A stretch of DNA of 8,540 nt, taken from NCBI GenBank assembly GCA_029779995.1, contig JAKOZM010000202.1, positions 1 through 8,540 on the forward strand. Direction: 5' to 3'. A program made the position numbers and the translations under genes. Source of the stretch: Actinomycetes bacterium (GTDB lineage Bacteria; Actinomycetota; Actinomycetes; S36-B12; UBA10799). Of the stretch, positions 1 through 6,120 are shown piece by piece; within the stretch, counting starts at the first letter, position 1; every line of letters begins with the position of its first letter. The notes under the pieces are model-generated. The model was not told the DNA's origin, searched no databases, and saw only the letters and a list, made by a program, of their open reading frames with translations.

Positions 1-673
1 GCACTTCTTCAACGAGACCCGGTTGCTGCGCGACGCCCTCGGCCAGCTCGTCTCCGGTGCCCTGGCCGGCCTGTTCGACGACCACACCAACATCGCCGTC
101 GACTGGAACGCCCCCATCCAGTCGCTGTCGCTGTCCCGGCTCAACCCCCTCGGAGACGAGGCGATCGGCATCGCCCTGGTCTGCCTGAACAGCTGGGGCC
201 GGGGCATGCGCGAGATCGCCGCACCAGGGGACATGCGCATCGTCGTGCGCGACGAGATGTGGAAGGCGATGCGCCTCGGGGTCGAAGCCGTCAAAAGCCT
301 CGACGAGGACCTGCGCCTGTCCCGCGGCGTCGCCGGCCGCGGCGGGGACATCCAATGGGCCAACGCGCACAAGCCCTCCGACATGCTCACCGTCGGAGAC
401 CAAGGCTCCCAAGCCGCCAACATCGCCCGAGACCTCATGCACCTGGCCGACATCAAGATCCTGCACGGCCAGAAGCCCGCAGTCGCCGGCGAACTCGACG
501 CCATGCTCGGCCTGGGGCGCCAAGCCACCGAGGTGATGACCGACTGGGCGATGCAACGCAAAGGCCGCGCCCTCTGGCTCGTCGGTGAACGCAGCTTCAA
601 GGTGGAGACCCGACTGCACCCCGTCGAAGAACACCTCACCTGGACCAACGAAGCCCTCGAGGGCGCCATCTAG
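1..673 (+). CDS. VirB4-like conjugative transfer ATPase, C-terminal part (5' truncated)
   Basis: The reading frame is open from base 2, so the gene begins upstream of the window; about 223 C-terminal residues and the TAG stop (671-673) are present. The part seen fits the C-terminal half of the ATPase domain of VirB4/TraC-type type IV secretion ATPases, which energise pilus assembly and DNA transfer at the inner face of the membrane. A Walker B-like strand MRIVVRDEMW has its D-E pair at bases 251-256. Before it comes SLSLSRLNPLGDEAIGIAL. After it come WANAHKPSDML (the histidine/arginine-type motif that follows Walker B in this family) and a late segment RALWLVGERSFKVETRL. The Walker A motif must lie upstream. 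The next gene, a secreted cell-wall hydrolase, starts 8 bases after the stop, so the two are probably cotranscribed. Family placement is from remembered motifs; another HerA/FtsK-like conjugation ATPase is the alternative. Confidence 0.8.
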   Translation, partial: HFFNETRLLRDALGQLVSGALAGLFDDHTNIAVDWNAPIQSLSLSRLNPLGDEAIGIALVCLNSWGRGMREIAAPGDMRIVVRDEMWKAMRLGVEAVKSLDEDLRLSRGVAGRGGDIQWANAHKPSDMLTVGDQGSQAANIARDLMHLADIKILHGQKPAVAGELDAMLGLGRQATEVMTDWAMQRKGRALWLVGERSFKVETRLHPVEEHLTWTNEALEGAI

Positions 674-681
674 GCACGCCC

Positions 682-2220
682 GTGAAGAAGCTCACCGCCG
701 CAGCCACCGCCTTCCTGGCGATGCTCATCGCCCTACCGCTGATGACAGCGGCCTTCGTCGTCTCCAGCGCCCCAGCGGTCGCCCAAGCGGTGCAGTGCAC
801 CACCGCGGGACTGCCTCCCACCGGAGCGTGGCGGCCCCCGTTCCAGCAGGCCTACGCAGTCAGCCCGCGAGGGTTCGGGTTGGAGTTCCACCCGATCTAC
901 CACCAGTGGCGCCAACACACCGGGCAGGACATGTCCTCCCTGCCCGACCCCGGGCCCGTGGTCGCTGCCGCCCGCGGAACGATCACCTCGGCCGGCCCAG
1001 CGGGCGGATACGGCAACCTCGTCGTCCTCGACCACGGGGCAGGAGTCAGCACCTACTACGCCCACCTCGCCTCGATCAGCGCCGACATCACGCCCGGGGC
1101 GCCCGTGTGGATGGGACAACAGCTCGGGGTCGAAGGCACGACCGGCACGAGCACCGGAAACCACCTGCACTTCGAGGTCCGCCAAGACGGCACCCCGATC
1201 GACCCCATCCCGTTCATGCTCGCCCACGGCGCCCCCCTCAACGGCCAAGCGGTCGCCCCATCGAGCCCACCCGGCACCGGGCCAAGCGACCCTGGCGGCC
1301 AGCAAGGCGGCATCGGCTTCACACTGCCCCCACCTGGCACCCCACGCCTGAACTCACTGTCCAACCCGCCCCAGCCCATCCCCGCCGACATCAAGACCCT
1401 CTACCTAGCCGCCGCCGACCGATACCACCTGCCCTGGACCCTGCTGGCCGGGATCGGCATGGAAGAGACCGCACACGGACGCACCGCCGCCACCAGCTCA
1501 GCCGGCGCCCGGGGCCTCATGCAGTTCATGCCCGCGACCTGGGCGATGTACGGCGTCGACGGGGACGGGGACGGGGACGGCCGCGCCGACATCACCAACG
1601 ACGCCGACTCGGCAATGAGCGCAGCGAACTACCTGACCGCCTCGGGAGTCACCGCCGGCCCCGCCGGCGTGCGGCGCGCGATCTTCGCCTACAACCACGC
1701 CGACTGGTACGTCAACGACGTCCTCTACTACGCCGCCGCCTACGGCGGCGGCACCGTGCCCGGCGACCCCAGCGACTGCGGACCCGGCGGGATCGGCAAC
1801 CCCAACCTGCCCCCCATCGACAACGCCGCGATCGCCGCCATGCTCACCTGGGCCCAGAGCCACATCGGCGACCCCTACGTCTTCGGCGCCAACGGACCGG
1901 ACGCCTGGGACTGCTCCAGCTTCACCCAGGCCGCCTACGCCCAGATCGGGACCAGCATCCCCCGCACGGCCTCCGCCCAACGCAACTGGCTCGCCGCCGG
2001 CAACGGGTTCCGCGTCCCCGCAGGCCAGGAACGACCAGGGGACCTGCTGTTCGTCGACAGCTACCTCGGCCCTAACCAGATCGGCCACGTCATGATCGTC
2101 TTCGACCCCGCCACGCACCTGACCGTCGAGGCCGGCGGAGCCAAGGTCGGCAACTACGACTACAGCCAATGGGCCGACCACCACATCTATGAGTTCTGGC
2201 GTGTCGGAGCCACCCACTAA
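682..2220 (+). CDS. Secreted three-domain peptidoglycan hydrolase (M23 + SLT + NlpC/P60) of a conjugation system
   Basis: A 512-residue protein with a GTG start. A signal peptide occupies residues 1-36: MKK, then a hydrophobic core, with a likely cut after AVAQA. Domain 1 (about 45-180) is an M23/LytM-type metallo-endopeptidase with H79-x3-D83, YAH127 and H161-L-H163, so the zinc and catalytic set is complete. A Pro/Gly-rich linker (about 185-232) leads to domain 2 (about 233-350), a lytic transglycosylase with probable catalytic E262 in MEETAHG and the motif GARGLMQFMPATW. It carries an Asp/Gly loop (293-300) resembling a calcium site. Domain 3 (about 378-510) is NlpC/P60, with C411 in WDCSSF and H469 in IGHVMIV. 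Together these could cut both glycan and peptide bonds. It follows a VirB4-like ATPase gene, so it probably opens the wall for the transfer channel, as VirB1/CwlT-type enzymes do. Exported or surface location is inferred from the signal peptide. Confidence 0.9.
   Translation: MKKLTAAATAFLAMLIALPLMTAAFVVSSAPAVAQAVQCTTAGLPPTGAWRPPFQQAYAVSPRGFGLEFHPIYHQWRQHTGQDMSSLPDPGPVVAAARGTITSAGPAGGYGNLVVLDHGAGVSTYYAHLASISADITPGAPVWMGQQLGVEGTTGTSTGNHLHFEVRQDGTPIDPIPFMLAHGAPLNGQAVAPSSPPGTGPSDPGGQQGGIGFTLPPPGTPRLNSLSNPPQPIPADIKTLYLAAADRYHLPWTLLAGIGMEETAHGRTAATSSAGARGLMQFMPATWAMYGVDGDGDGDGRADITNDADSAMSAANYLTASGVTAGPAGVRRAIFAYNHADWYVNDVLYYAAAYGGGTVPGDPSDCGPGGIGNPNLPPIDNAAIAAMLTWAQSHIGDPYVFGANGPDAWDCSSFTQAAYAQIGTSIPRTASAQRNWLAAGNGFRVPAGQERPGDLLFVDSYLGPNQIGHVMIVFDPATHLTVEAGGAKVGNYDYSQWADHHIYEFWRVGATH
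1558..1581 (+). repeat. Tandem hexanucleotide repeat (GACGGG x3 + GACGGC) inside the hydrolase gene
   Basis: Four consecutive six-base units, three identical (GACGGG) and the last GACGGC, encode four Asp-Gly pairs (residues 293-300). The unit length keeps the reading frame, so gain or loss of units would change the length of the Asp/Gly loop without breaking the protein. Confidence 0.9.
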
Positions 2221-2224
2221 CGTT

Positions 2225-2250
2225 CTCGATAACTGAGGCGAGTTATAGAG
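2225..2250. terminator. AT-rich inverted repeat just after the hydrolase gene (terminator or operator)
   Basis: ATAACT (2229-2234) and AGTTAT (2241-2246) are perfect inverted arms around GAGGCG. Beyond one mismatched pair the arms extend with CTC (2225-2227) and GAG (2248-2250). It starts 5 bases after the hydrolase stop codon, the usual place for a terminator, but there is no T-run. Its AT-rich arms stand out in very GC-rich DNA and would equally suit a repressor operator. Confidence 0.45.
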
Positions 2251-2257
2251 CAGAACA

Positions 2258-2286
2258 GCGCAGGAGACGCAACGCGCCTCCTGCGC
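2258..2286. terminator. GC-rich hairpin, 9-bp perfect stem
   Basis: GCGCAGGAG (2258-2266) pairs perfectly with CTCCTGCGC (2278-2286) across an 11-base loop. It lies 38 bases after the hydrolase stop. GC hairpins without a T-tract are common candidate terminators in actinomycetes, so with the preceding inverted repeat it may separate transfer-gene transcription from the regulatory operon. Confidence 0.45.
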
Positions 2287-2483
2287 GCCCAGTTGCGCAG
2301 CCTGGGACAGGAGACGCTGCGCTACGTGGCGAGCTCCTCGCCTGCGACCGTTACCCAATCGCCCGTCGCTGAGGAGCCGCCCACCGACCAGACAGCCACT
2401 TCTGCGCCGCCGGACGGCCACCGCTAACTTCGTGGGCGACCATCTCGACTGCTCAGTGGTAGGAACACCTGCAGCGACGCGAC

Positions 2484-2489
2484 GGGAGG
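2484..2489 (+). promoter_or_regulatory. Strong ribosome binding site (GGGAGG) for the leader ORF at 2495
   Basis: GGGAGG lies 5 bases before ATG at 2495, an ideal Shine-Dalgarno position. That ATG is not in the frame of the sigma-like gene that follows, which bears on the choice of its start and on possible translational coupling. Confidence 0.6.
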
Positions 2490-2494
2490 CGACC

Positions 2495-2548
2495 ATGGAT
2501 CACCCACCACCACCGGTTGAAAGCATCGGGCAACGCCGTGCATCCTGA
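2495..2548 (+). CDS. 17-residue leader ORF overlapping the start of the sigma-like gene
   Basis: ATG at 2495, backed by GGGAGG, opens a 17-codon frame (MDHPPPPVESIGQRRAS) ending at TGA 2546-2548. It overlaps the first codons of the sigma-like gene in another frame. Its stop lies 5 bases after the candidate GTG start at 2538, a layout typical of termination-reinitiation coupling. Alternatively the ATG is the true sigma start and one base has been gained or lost between 2497 and about 2538. The peptide itself shows no recognisable function. Confidence 0.4.
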   Translation: MDHPPPPVESIGQRRAS

Positions 2549-3062
2549 CATTGCAGCCCTATACCTGCGGCACCGCGTGGTCCTTCTCGCGGTGGCCAGC
2601 AGTGTCCTCCGTGGCACCCCGCAGCGCGACCAGGTCGAGGACGTCGTCATGGAGGTCATGACCTCGCTCGGCGAAAGGCCACCCACAAGCCCCGTGCACA
2701 ACTGGGAAGCCTTCTTGGTGCGCGCCACCCGGAACAAGGCCATCGACCTCCTCCGATCGGCGGCGGCCCGACACCAGGGCGGCTCCATCGAGGACGACCA
2801 GCACCCCAAAACCGACCAGTTCATCCCCGACGACGTCGCCGAACGGGTCGACAACCAGCGCGCCGGCGCGGAGCTCTGGGACAAACTCTGCCTGCTCGAC
2901 CCACGGGACCGGCGCATCCTGTGGGAGTACAAGGCGCTCGGTCGTCTCCGCGGGGCGGTTGCTCGCGAGTTCGGGATCAGTCCCGCCCGAGTCAGTCAGA
3001 TATCCACCGCCAGCCTGAAGATCTTGCGTGAGGCGCTCCTGAAAGAGGGACACCAGCCATGA
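2517..3062 (+). CDS. Sigma-70-family (ECF-like) RNA polymerase sigma factor
   Basis: Up to 181 residues. Region 2 is about 11-86: a helical segment ALYLRHRVVLLAVA, then an acidic EDVVMEVM stretch, then NWEAFLVRATRNKAIDLLRS, which matches the W-x-FL-x3-ARN-x-AIDxLR pattern of ECF region 2. An acidic linker (91-117) leads to region 4 (about 118-173): LLDPRDRRILWEY, then the helix-turn-helix GAVAREFGISPARVSQISTA that would read a -35 element. It would direct RNA polymerase to an unknown promoter set, perhaps transfer genes. The start is uncertain: TTG 2517 has no Shine-Dalgarno, GTG 2538 has a weak one, and the only strong site serves the out-of-frame ATG at 2495. The stop overlaps the next gene in ATGA, so the two are translationally coupled. 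Confidence 0.75.
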   Translation: MKASGNAVHPDIAALYLRHRVVLLAVASSVLRGTPQRDQVEDVVMEVMTSLGERPPTSPVHNWEAFLVRATRNKAIDLLRSAAARHQGGSIEDDQHPKTDQFIPDDVAERVDNQRAGAELWDKLCLLDPRDRRILWEYKALGRLRGAVAREFGISPARVSQISTASLKILREALLKEGHQP

Positions 3063-3706
3063 CCGCGAACCGAGACGACCGCATCGCCGACCTCGTCACC
3101 GCCCGCGCGCTCGACCCCGGCCTGTCGCGGCCTGACTGGGTCAGCGACTCCGAATGGGAGGAGATCTCCCAGCTGTCCCTGATCGAGCGCGAACTGCGCC
3201 ACGCGGCCCAGGCTCCTCCTCTGGAGCGCGACCGGGTAGCCGCCATGCTCGGGCTGGTCGCGGATCCGGCTCTCCAACTCAACCCGGCAGGCCTGAAACG
3301 ACACCGGCAGCGGGCACGCCTGACCCCGAGCCAGGTCGCAGCCCTTCTCGCAGCACGGGGCTGGGACATCACGCAGCGCGACATCTTCCGATGGGAGAAC
3401 CAGAGCAGCGCCGACGTTCCGCCGGCGGTCATCGAAGCCCTGGCCCAGGTGATCCGAGCCGCCACCGAGGACCTCACATACCGACGCGACACCACTGCCT
3501 CGCTCCTGGACGCGGGAAACCCCGTCGTCCAAGGTCTCGCGTCCCGTCTGGCCGCAGCCCTGGGAATCGGCGGAGACATGGCTCTGGCCCGGCTGCGGAC
3601 CGCCGCCGCGGGCAGCTTCCATCGCGGCGTGAAGCCCGAGAACGATCAATTGCTCGCCACTTTGGACGGGTACGTACGGGCCATGGAGCGGCGCCGTGGA
3701 TCTTGA
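3059..3706 (+). CDS. XRE-type helix-turn-helix regulator
   Basis: A 215-residue protein starting at ATG 3059, with AGAGGGA about 8 bases upstream. Residues about 79-130 (LKRHRQRARLTPSQVAALLA, then ITQRDIFRWENQ) form a Cro/C1-like helix-turn-helix in which RWEN is the family's typical end. The 78-residue N-terminal part is acidic and helical (SEWEEISQLSLIERELRHA), and the C-terminal part (145-215) is alanine-rich and helical; I recognise neither. The start overlaps the sigma-like gene by 4 bases, and the end overlaps the metallopeptidase gene by 11. In many mobile elements an XRE repressor sits beside an ImmA-type protease that inactivates it, so this is the probable protease target. Because it also follows a sigma factor it might inhibit that factor instead, or act as an antitoxin-like protein. 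The DNA-binding domain call is solid; the role is inferred. Confidence 0.75.
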   Translation: MTANRDDRIADLVTARALDPGLSRPDWVSDSEWEEISQLSLIERELRHAAQAPPLERDRVAAMLGLVADPALQLNPAGLKRHRQRARLTPSQVAALLAARGWDITQRDIFRWENQSSADVPPAVIEALAQVIRAATEDLTYRRDTTASLLDAGNPVVQGLASRLAAALGIGGDMALARLRTAAAGSFHRGVKPENDQLLATLDGYVRAMERRRGS

Positions 3707-4703
3707 CCTTGCCGCGGCTGCCGCCCTGGCGGCTCTGGACGGCGCCACGCGGCGATGGTTCGTGAACGACCCCCTCGCCGCCCTCGCCGGTCTGGGGCTC
3801 GCCGTTGAGGCCGTACCCCACTTGGACGAGGCACGCGATGGGGGCGGCGCCTGCGATGGTGCGTCGTACGTGCATGACGAGGTCATCTTGTATCGGCCCA
3901 GCCCATACTCGCGGCGTCAGAACTTCACCCTCGGCCACGAACTTGGTCACCACTTGGTCGACGCCAACGCCTCGATCGTCGACTGGCTCGCCGACCAACC
4001 CGATCCGATGCAGCAGCTGGAAACCATCTGCGACCGCGTTGCCCAAGCACTGCTGCTCCCCGACGCCGTGGTCACCGCACACGTCGGCCGACCGGTCCGA
4101 GCCCGGTCGGTACTGGACCTCTACGAGCACACTCAGGCCAGCCGGCCCGCCTGTGCCATCGCCGTCGCTCAGCGCCTGCCTGGGCTCGGTGCCGTCGTCA
4201 TCTTTGAGCCTGGCACCAACAAACTGGGGTTCACCAGCGTCCACCCCGACCCGGACCGCGGATGGCCTGAAGTCTTCCCCTGGAAGGATCACCCGCTCCC
4301 CGCCGGCCACCCCCTTAAGACGCTGACCCCCGGCGGCGAGCTCACCCAGCGAACCTTCTGGGAGACACCGCGGGGGCGACGAGAACAGTTCTATGTCGAC
4401 GCCATCGTCGACGACCATCGAGTCATCGCGGTTTTCTCCGACGCCGACCTGTGGGACTGCGAAAAGCTCCACATCGAACCTCCTCGTGCCTACGCCGCCC
4501 GGCCACTTCGGGACGTCACTTGCTGTGGGGTGACCCGGCAAGTCCGCGGGTACCCCTGTCCCACCTGCGACGGCGGGTACTGCCCTGCCTGCGGAAACTG
4601 TCGCTGTCAGAAGCGCGCTGAACGGGAACAGCAGTGCCAGGGCTGCTACCAGGTGTTCTTGCCCCACCTCCTCGTCAATCGACGCTGCGAGGAGTGCCGC
4701 TAA
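3696..4703 (+). CDS. ImmA/IrrE-family metallopeptidase with cysteine-rich zinc-ribbon-like tail
   Basis: A 335-residue protein starting at GTG 3696, with GGAG (3685-3688) well spaced, and overlapping the regulator gene. The peptidase domain (about 15-165) has HELGHH (H81, E82 and H85 form HExxH), then ETICDRVAQALLLP, where E109 is the likely third zinc ligand of the ImmA/IrrE family (COG2856). Family members cleave XRE repressors in ICEs and phages, or act in stress responses. A middle domain (about 166-265) is not recognised. The tail (276-335) has 12 cysteines in 60 residues, including CPTC, CPAC, CQGC and CEEC, enough for two zinc-ribbon-like sites. The adjacent helix-turn-helix protein is the obvious candidate substrate. 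The peptidase call is firm; substrate and trigger are inferred. Confidence 0.85.
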   Translation: MDLDLAAAAALAALDGATRRWFVNDPLAALAGLGLAVEAVPHLDEARDGGGACDGASYVHDEVILYRPSPYSRRQNFTLGHELGHHLVDANASIVDWLADQPDPMQQLETICDRVAQALLLPDAVVTAHVGRPVRARSVLDLYEHTQASRPACAIAVAQRLPGLGAVVIFEPGTNKLGFTSVHPDPDRGWPEVFPWKDHPLPAGHPLKTLTPGGELTQRTFWETPRGRREQFYVDAIVDDHRVIAVFSDADLWDCEKLHIEPPRAYAARPLRDVTCCGVTRQVRGYPCPTCDGGYCPACGNCRCQKRAEREQQCQGCYQVFLPHLLVNRRCEECR

Positions 4704-4769
4704 CCCTCCGCGGCCTTGTCTCGACTACGCAGTGACAGGACACCCCATGAACGGGTCGGCTGTCGGGAC

Positions 4770-4777
4770 GGAGGTGA
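4770..4777 (+). promoter_or_regulatory. Perfect Shine-Dalgarno GGAGGTGA fixing the start at ATG 4783
   Basis: GGAGGTGA is fully complementary to the 16S rRNA 3' end and lies 5 bases before ATG 4783. It selects this start over the in-frame GTG 4732 and ATG 4747, which have no such site. Confidence 0.8.
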
Positions 4778-4782
4778 ACACG

Positions 4783-4938
4783 ATGGCCAAGAACACCGGC
4801 CACGGATACCGGCACGGAGCGGTCCGCAATCGCAGCGAGTTCAAGGTGGGCAACACCTGGTTCAAGCGCGACGGCGACACCGGCCGCATCCTCAACGGAA
4901 GCCCCAACCAGCACAAGGGCGTCCGGAACGAGAAGTAG
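4783..4938 (+). CDS. Small basic conserved-type protein, 51 residues, function unknown
   Basis: The 51-residue product begins MAKNTGHGYRHGAVRNRSEF and ends KGVRNEK. The pattern RHGAVRNRSEF, then W-x-KRD-x-DTGRI, then KGVRNEK resembles a widespread family of small (50-60 residue) basic uncharacterised proteins, as I remember it. It has no signal peptide or membrane segment and is rich in Arg, Lys, Gly and Asn. The perfect Shine-Dalgarno predicts efficient translation. It begins 79 bases after the metallopeptidase stop and is followed at once by a strong hairpin, so it is either the last gene of the regulatory operon or an independent small unit. No function should be assigned. Confidence 0.7.
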   Translation: MAKNTGHGYRHGAVRNRSEFKVGNTWFKRDGDTGRILNGSPNQHKGVRNEK

Positions 4939-4941
4939 TAC

Positions 4942-4978
4942 CGGCGGCGGGTGCCTGCTTGACAGGCACCCGCCGCTG
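4942..4978 (+). terminator. Strong GC-rich hairpin terminator
   Basis: GCGGCGGGTGCCTG (4944-4957) pairs perfectly with CAGGCACCCGCCGC (4963-4976) around a CTTGA loop. One G-T and one C-G pair extend the stem to 16 pairs. It sits just after the small protein's stop and before the methyltransferase. There is no T-tract, as is often seen in actinomycetes. It probably insulates the restriction-modification genes from the upstream operon. Confidence 0.8.
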
Positions 4979-5042
4979 CAGGACGTTCACGAAAACCGCG
5001 ACCCCGGCGCGCGCCGCCCGGGCCGCCCGCCCGTGGATGCGG

Positions 5043-5048
5043 CACACT
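5043..5048 (+). promoter_or_regulatory. Possible -10 element (CACACT) for a leaderless methyltransferase mRNA
   Basis: CACACT resembles TANNNT and ends 7 bases before the A of ATG 5056, the spacing expected if transcription starts at the start codon. The methyltransferase has no Shine-Dalgarno and follows a strong hairpin, so it needs its own promoter. No -35 match is visible about 17 bases upstream, which keeps this weak. Confidence 0.25.
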
Positions 5049-5055
5049 GGCCGGT

Positions 5056-6117
5056 ATGCCGACCAAGGCCGCCACGCGCATCGAGCCCGTTCGCGCGGCC
5101 CACGAGACGGCCGCCCACCATCCCAGAGTCCGTTGGATGGGAAGTAAGTACCGCCTCCTCCCTCACCTGGCCGACACCTTCGCCGAGCTGGGCGGCGCAA
5201 CAGCGCTGGACGCCTTCTCCGGCTCCGGCGTCGTGTCCTACCTGCTGAAGAAGCAAGGGTTCCAGGTCCACAGCAACGACTACCTCCAGTTCCCCGCGAC
5301 GATCGCAGCCGCCACCATCGTCAACCAGGCCACCACCCTGAACCAGGGCGACATCGACCGCATCCTGGGCCCAGCCGCCGACGACCGTACCTTCATCCAA
5401 GACACCTTCGCCGGCGTCTTCTTCGACCAGGACGACTTGCGCTTCATGGACTCGGCATGGAGCCACATCGCCGCCATGCGAGGCCACAAGAGATCCATCG
5501 CCATCAGTGCCCTCTGCCTCGCCGCCGCCCGAAAGCAGCCACGCGGCGTCTTCACCATCAGCGGCGACCTCACCCACTACAACGACGGACGCCGGGACCT
5601 GCGGATACCGCTGCGGCAGCACTTTGTCGAGCGGGCAGCCGAGTACAACGCGAGCGTCTTCCAAGGACCCGCCTGCAAGGCCACGGCGGTTGAAGTGTCC
5701 GAGCTCGAGCACCGCCGCTACGACATCGTCTACCTGGATCCGCCCTACGCGCCCCCCCGGGACGACAACGACTACACCAAGCGTTTCCACTTCCTCGAGG
5801 GCCTGAGCCGATACTGGGCCGGGGACACGATCATGGCCGACACCAAGACCAAGAAACTCCCCAAGCGGGTCACCAAGTTCTCGACTAAGCGCACCATCGA
5901 GGAAGGCTTCCGCGACCTGTTCAAGCGGTTCCACGACTCCACGATCGTGCTCTCCTACTCGTCCAACGCCCTCCCCGACCTGGAGTCCCTGACCCGACTC
6001 CTCGCCGAGTTCAAGGACGACGTCCAGGTTCGGTCCATCGAACACACCTACCACTACGGAACTCACGCCGCCGCCACTCGCCGCAGCGTCGACGAATACA
6101 TCTTCGTGGCGCGTTGA
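5056..6117 (+). CDS. D12-class (Dam-like) N6-adenine DNA methyltransferase of a type II R-M system
   Basis: A 353-residue protein. Motif X is RVRWMGSKYRLL (about 25-35). Motif I, the S-adenosylmethionine loop, is LDAFSGSGVVSYLL (51-64). The catalytic motif IV is YLDPPY (226-231). The X-I-IV order is that of alpha-class amino-methyltransferases (D12 family), which transfer a methyl group to N6 of adenine at a specific site. The 150 or so residues between motifs I and IV would hold the target recognition region; the sequence recognised cannot be read from this. It ends 3 bases before the downstream gene, whose features suit a restriction endonuclease, so the pair is a classic type II arrangement with the modification gene first. 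The ATG lacks a ribosome binding site, so translation may be leaderless. An orphan methyltransferase is possible if the partner is inactive. Confidence 0.9.
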   Translation: MPTKAATRIEPVRAAHETAAHHPRVRWMGSKYRLLPHLADTFAELGGATALDAFSGSGVVSYLLKKQGFQVHSNDYLQFPATIAAATIVNQATTLNQGDIDRILGPAADDRTFIQDTFAGVFFDQDDLRFMDSAWSHIAAMRGHKRSIAISALCLAAARKQPRGVFTISGDLTHYNDGRRDLRIPLRQHFVERAAEYNASVFQGPACKATAVEVSELEHRRYDIVYLDPPYAPPRDDNDYTKRFHFLEGLSRYWAGDTIMADTKTKKLPKRVTKFSTKRTIEEGFRDLFKRFHDSTIVLSYSSNALPDLESLTRLLAEFKDDVQVRSIEHTYHYGTHAAATRRSVDEYIFVAR

Positions 6118-6120
6118 GCA

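Larger units (their letters stand above)
2221..2494. other. Non-coding, repeat-rich spacer between transfer genes and regulatory operon
   Basis: No convincing gene lies here on either strand. It holds the two hairpins listed separately and a 10-base direct repeat, CAGGAGACGC, at 2261-2270 and 2308-2317. It also holds a GCGCAG/CTGCGC inverted pair (2295-2300 and 2317-2322) and a small hairpin GGCGAG-CTC-CTCGCC (2328-2342). TAACTT at 2425-2430 matches an actinobacterial -10 (TANNNT), but no good -35 is visible upstream, so it is only a weak promoter candidate for the downstream operon. The repeat density would suit a regulatory region, a transfer origin or an old insertion boundary; none is proven. 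Confidence 0.5.

Noticed and set aside
585..2075. Long + strand open frame, rich in Arg and Pro, overlapping the hydrolase gene
   Set aside because: Composition is typical of an off-frame reading of high-GC coding DNA, and it covers the well-supported hydrolase frame.
1498..2496. Long - strand open frame spanning the hydrolase end and the spacer
   Set aside because: Val/Gly/Ala-rich low-complexity translation opposite a real gene; no motif, no ribosome binding site.
3669..3678. Short palindrome around GTACGTAC at the end of the HTH gene
   Set aside because: Short, inside coding sequence, and not repeated elsewhere in a regulatory position.
3474..4667. Long - strand open frame opposite the HTH and metallopeptidase genes
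   Set aside because: Antisense shadow of two genes with clear motifs; no recognisable domain of its own.
4732..4782. N-terminal extension of the small basic protein from GTG 4732 or ATG 4747
   Set aside because: Neither start has a ribosome binding site, while ATG 4783 has a perfect one and begins the conserved-looking part.
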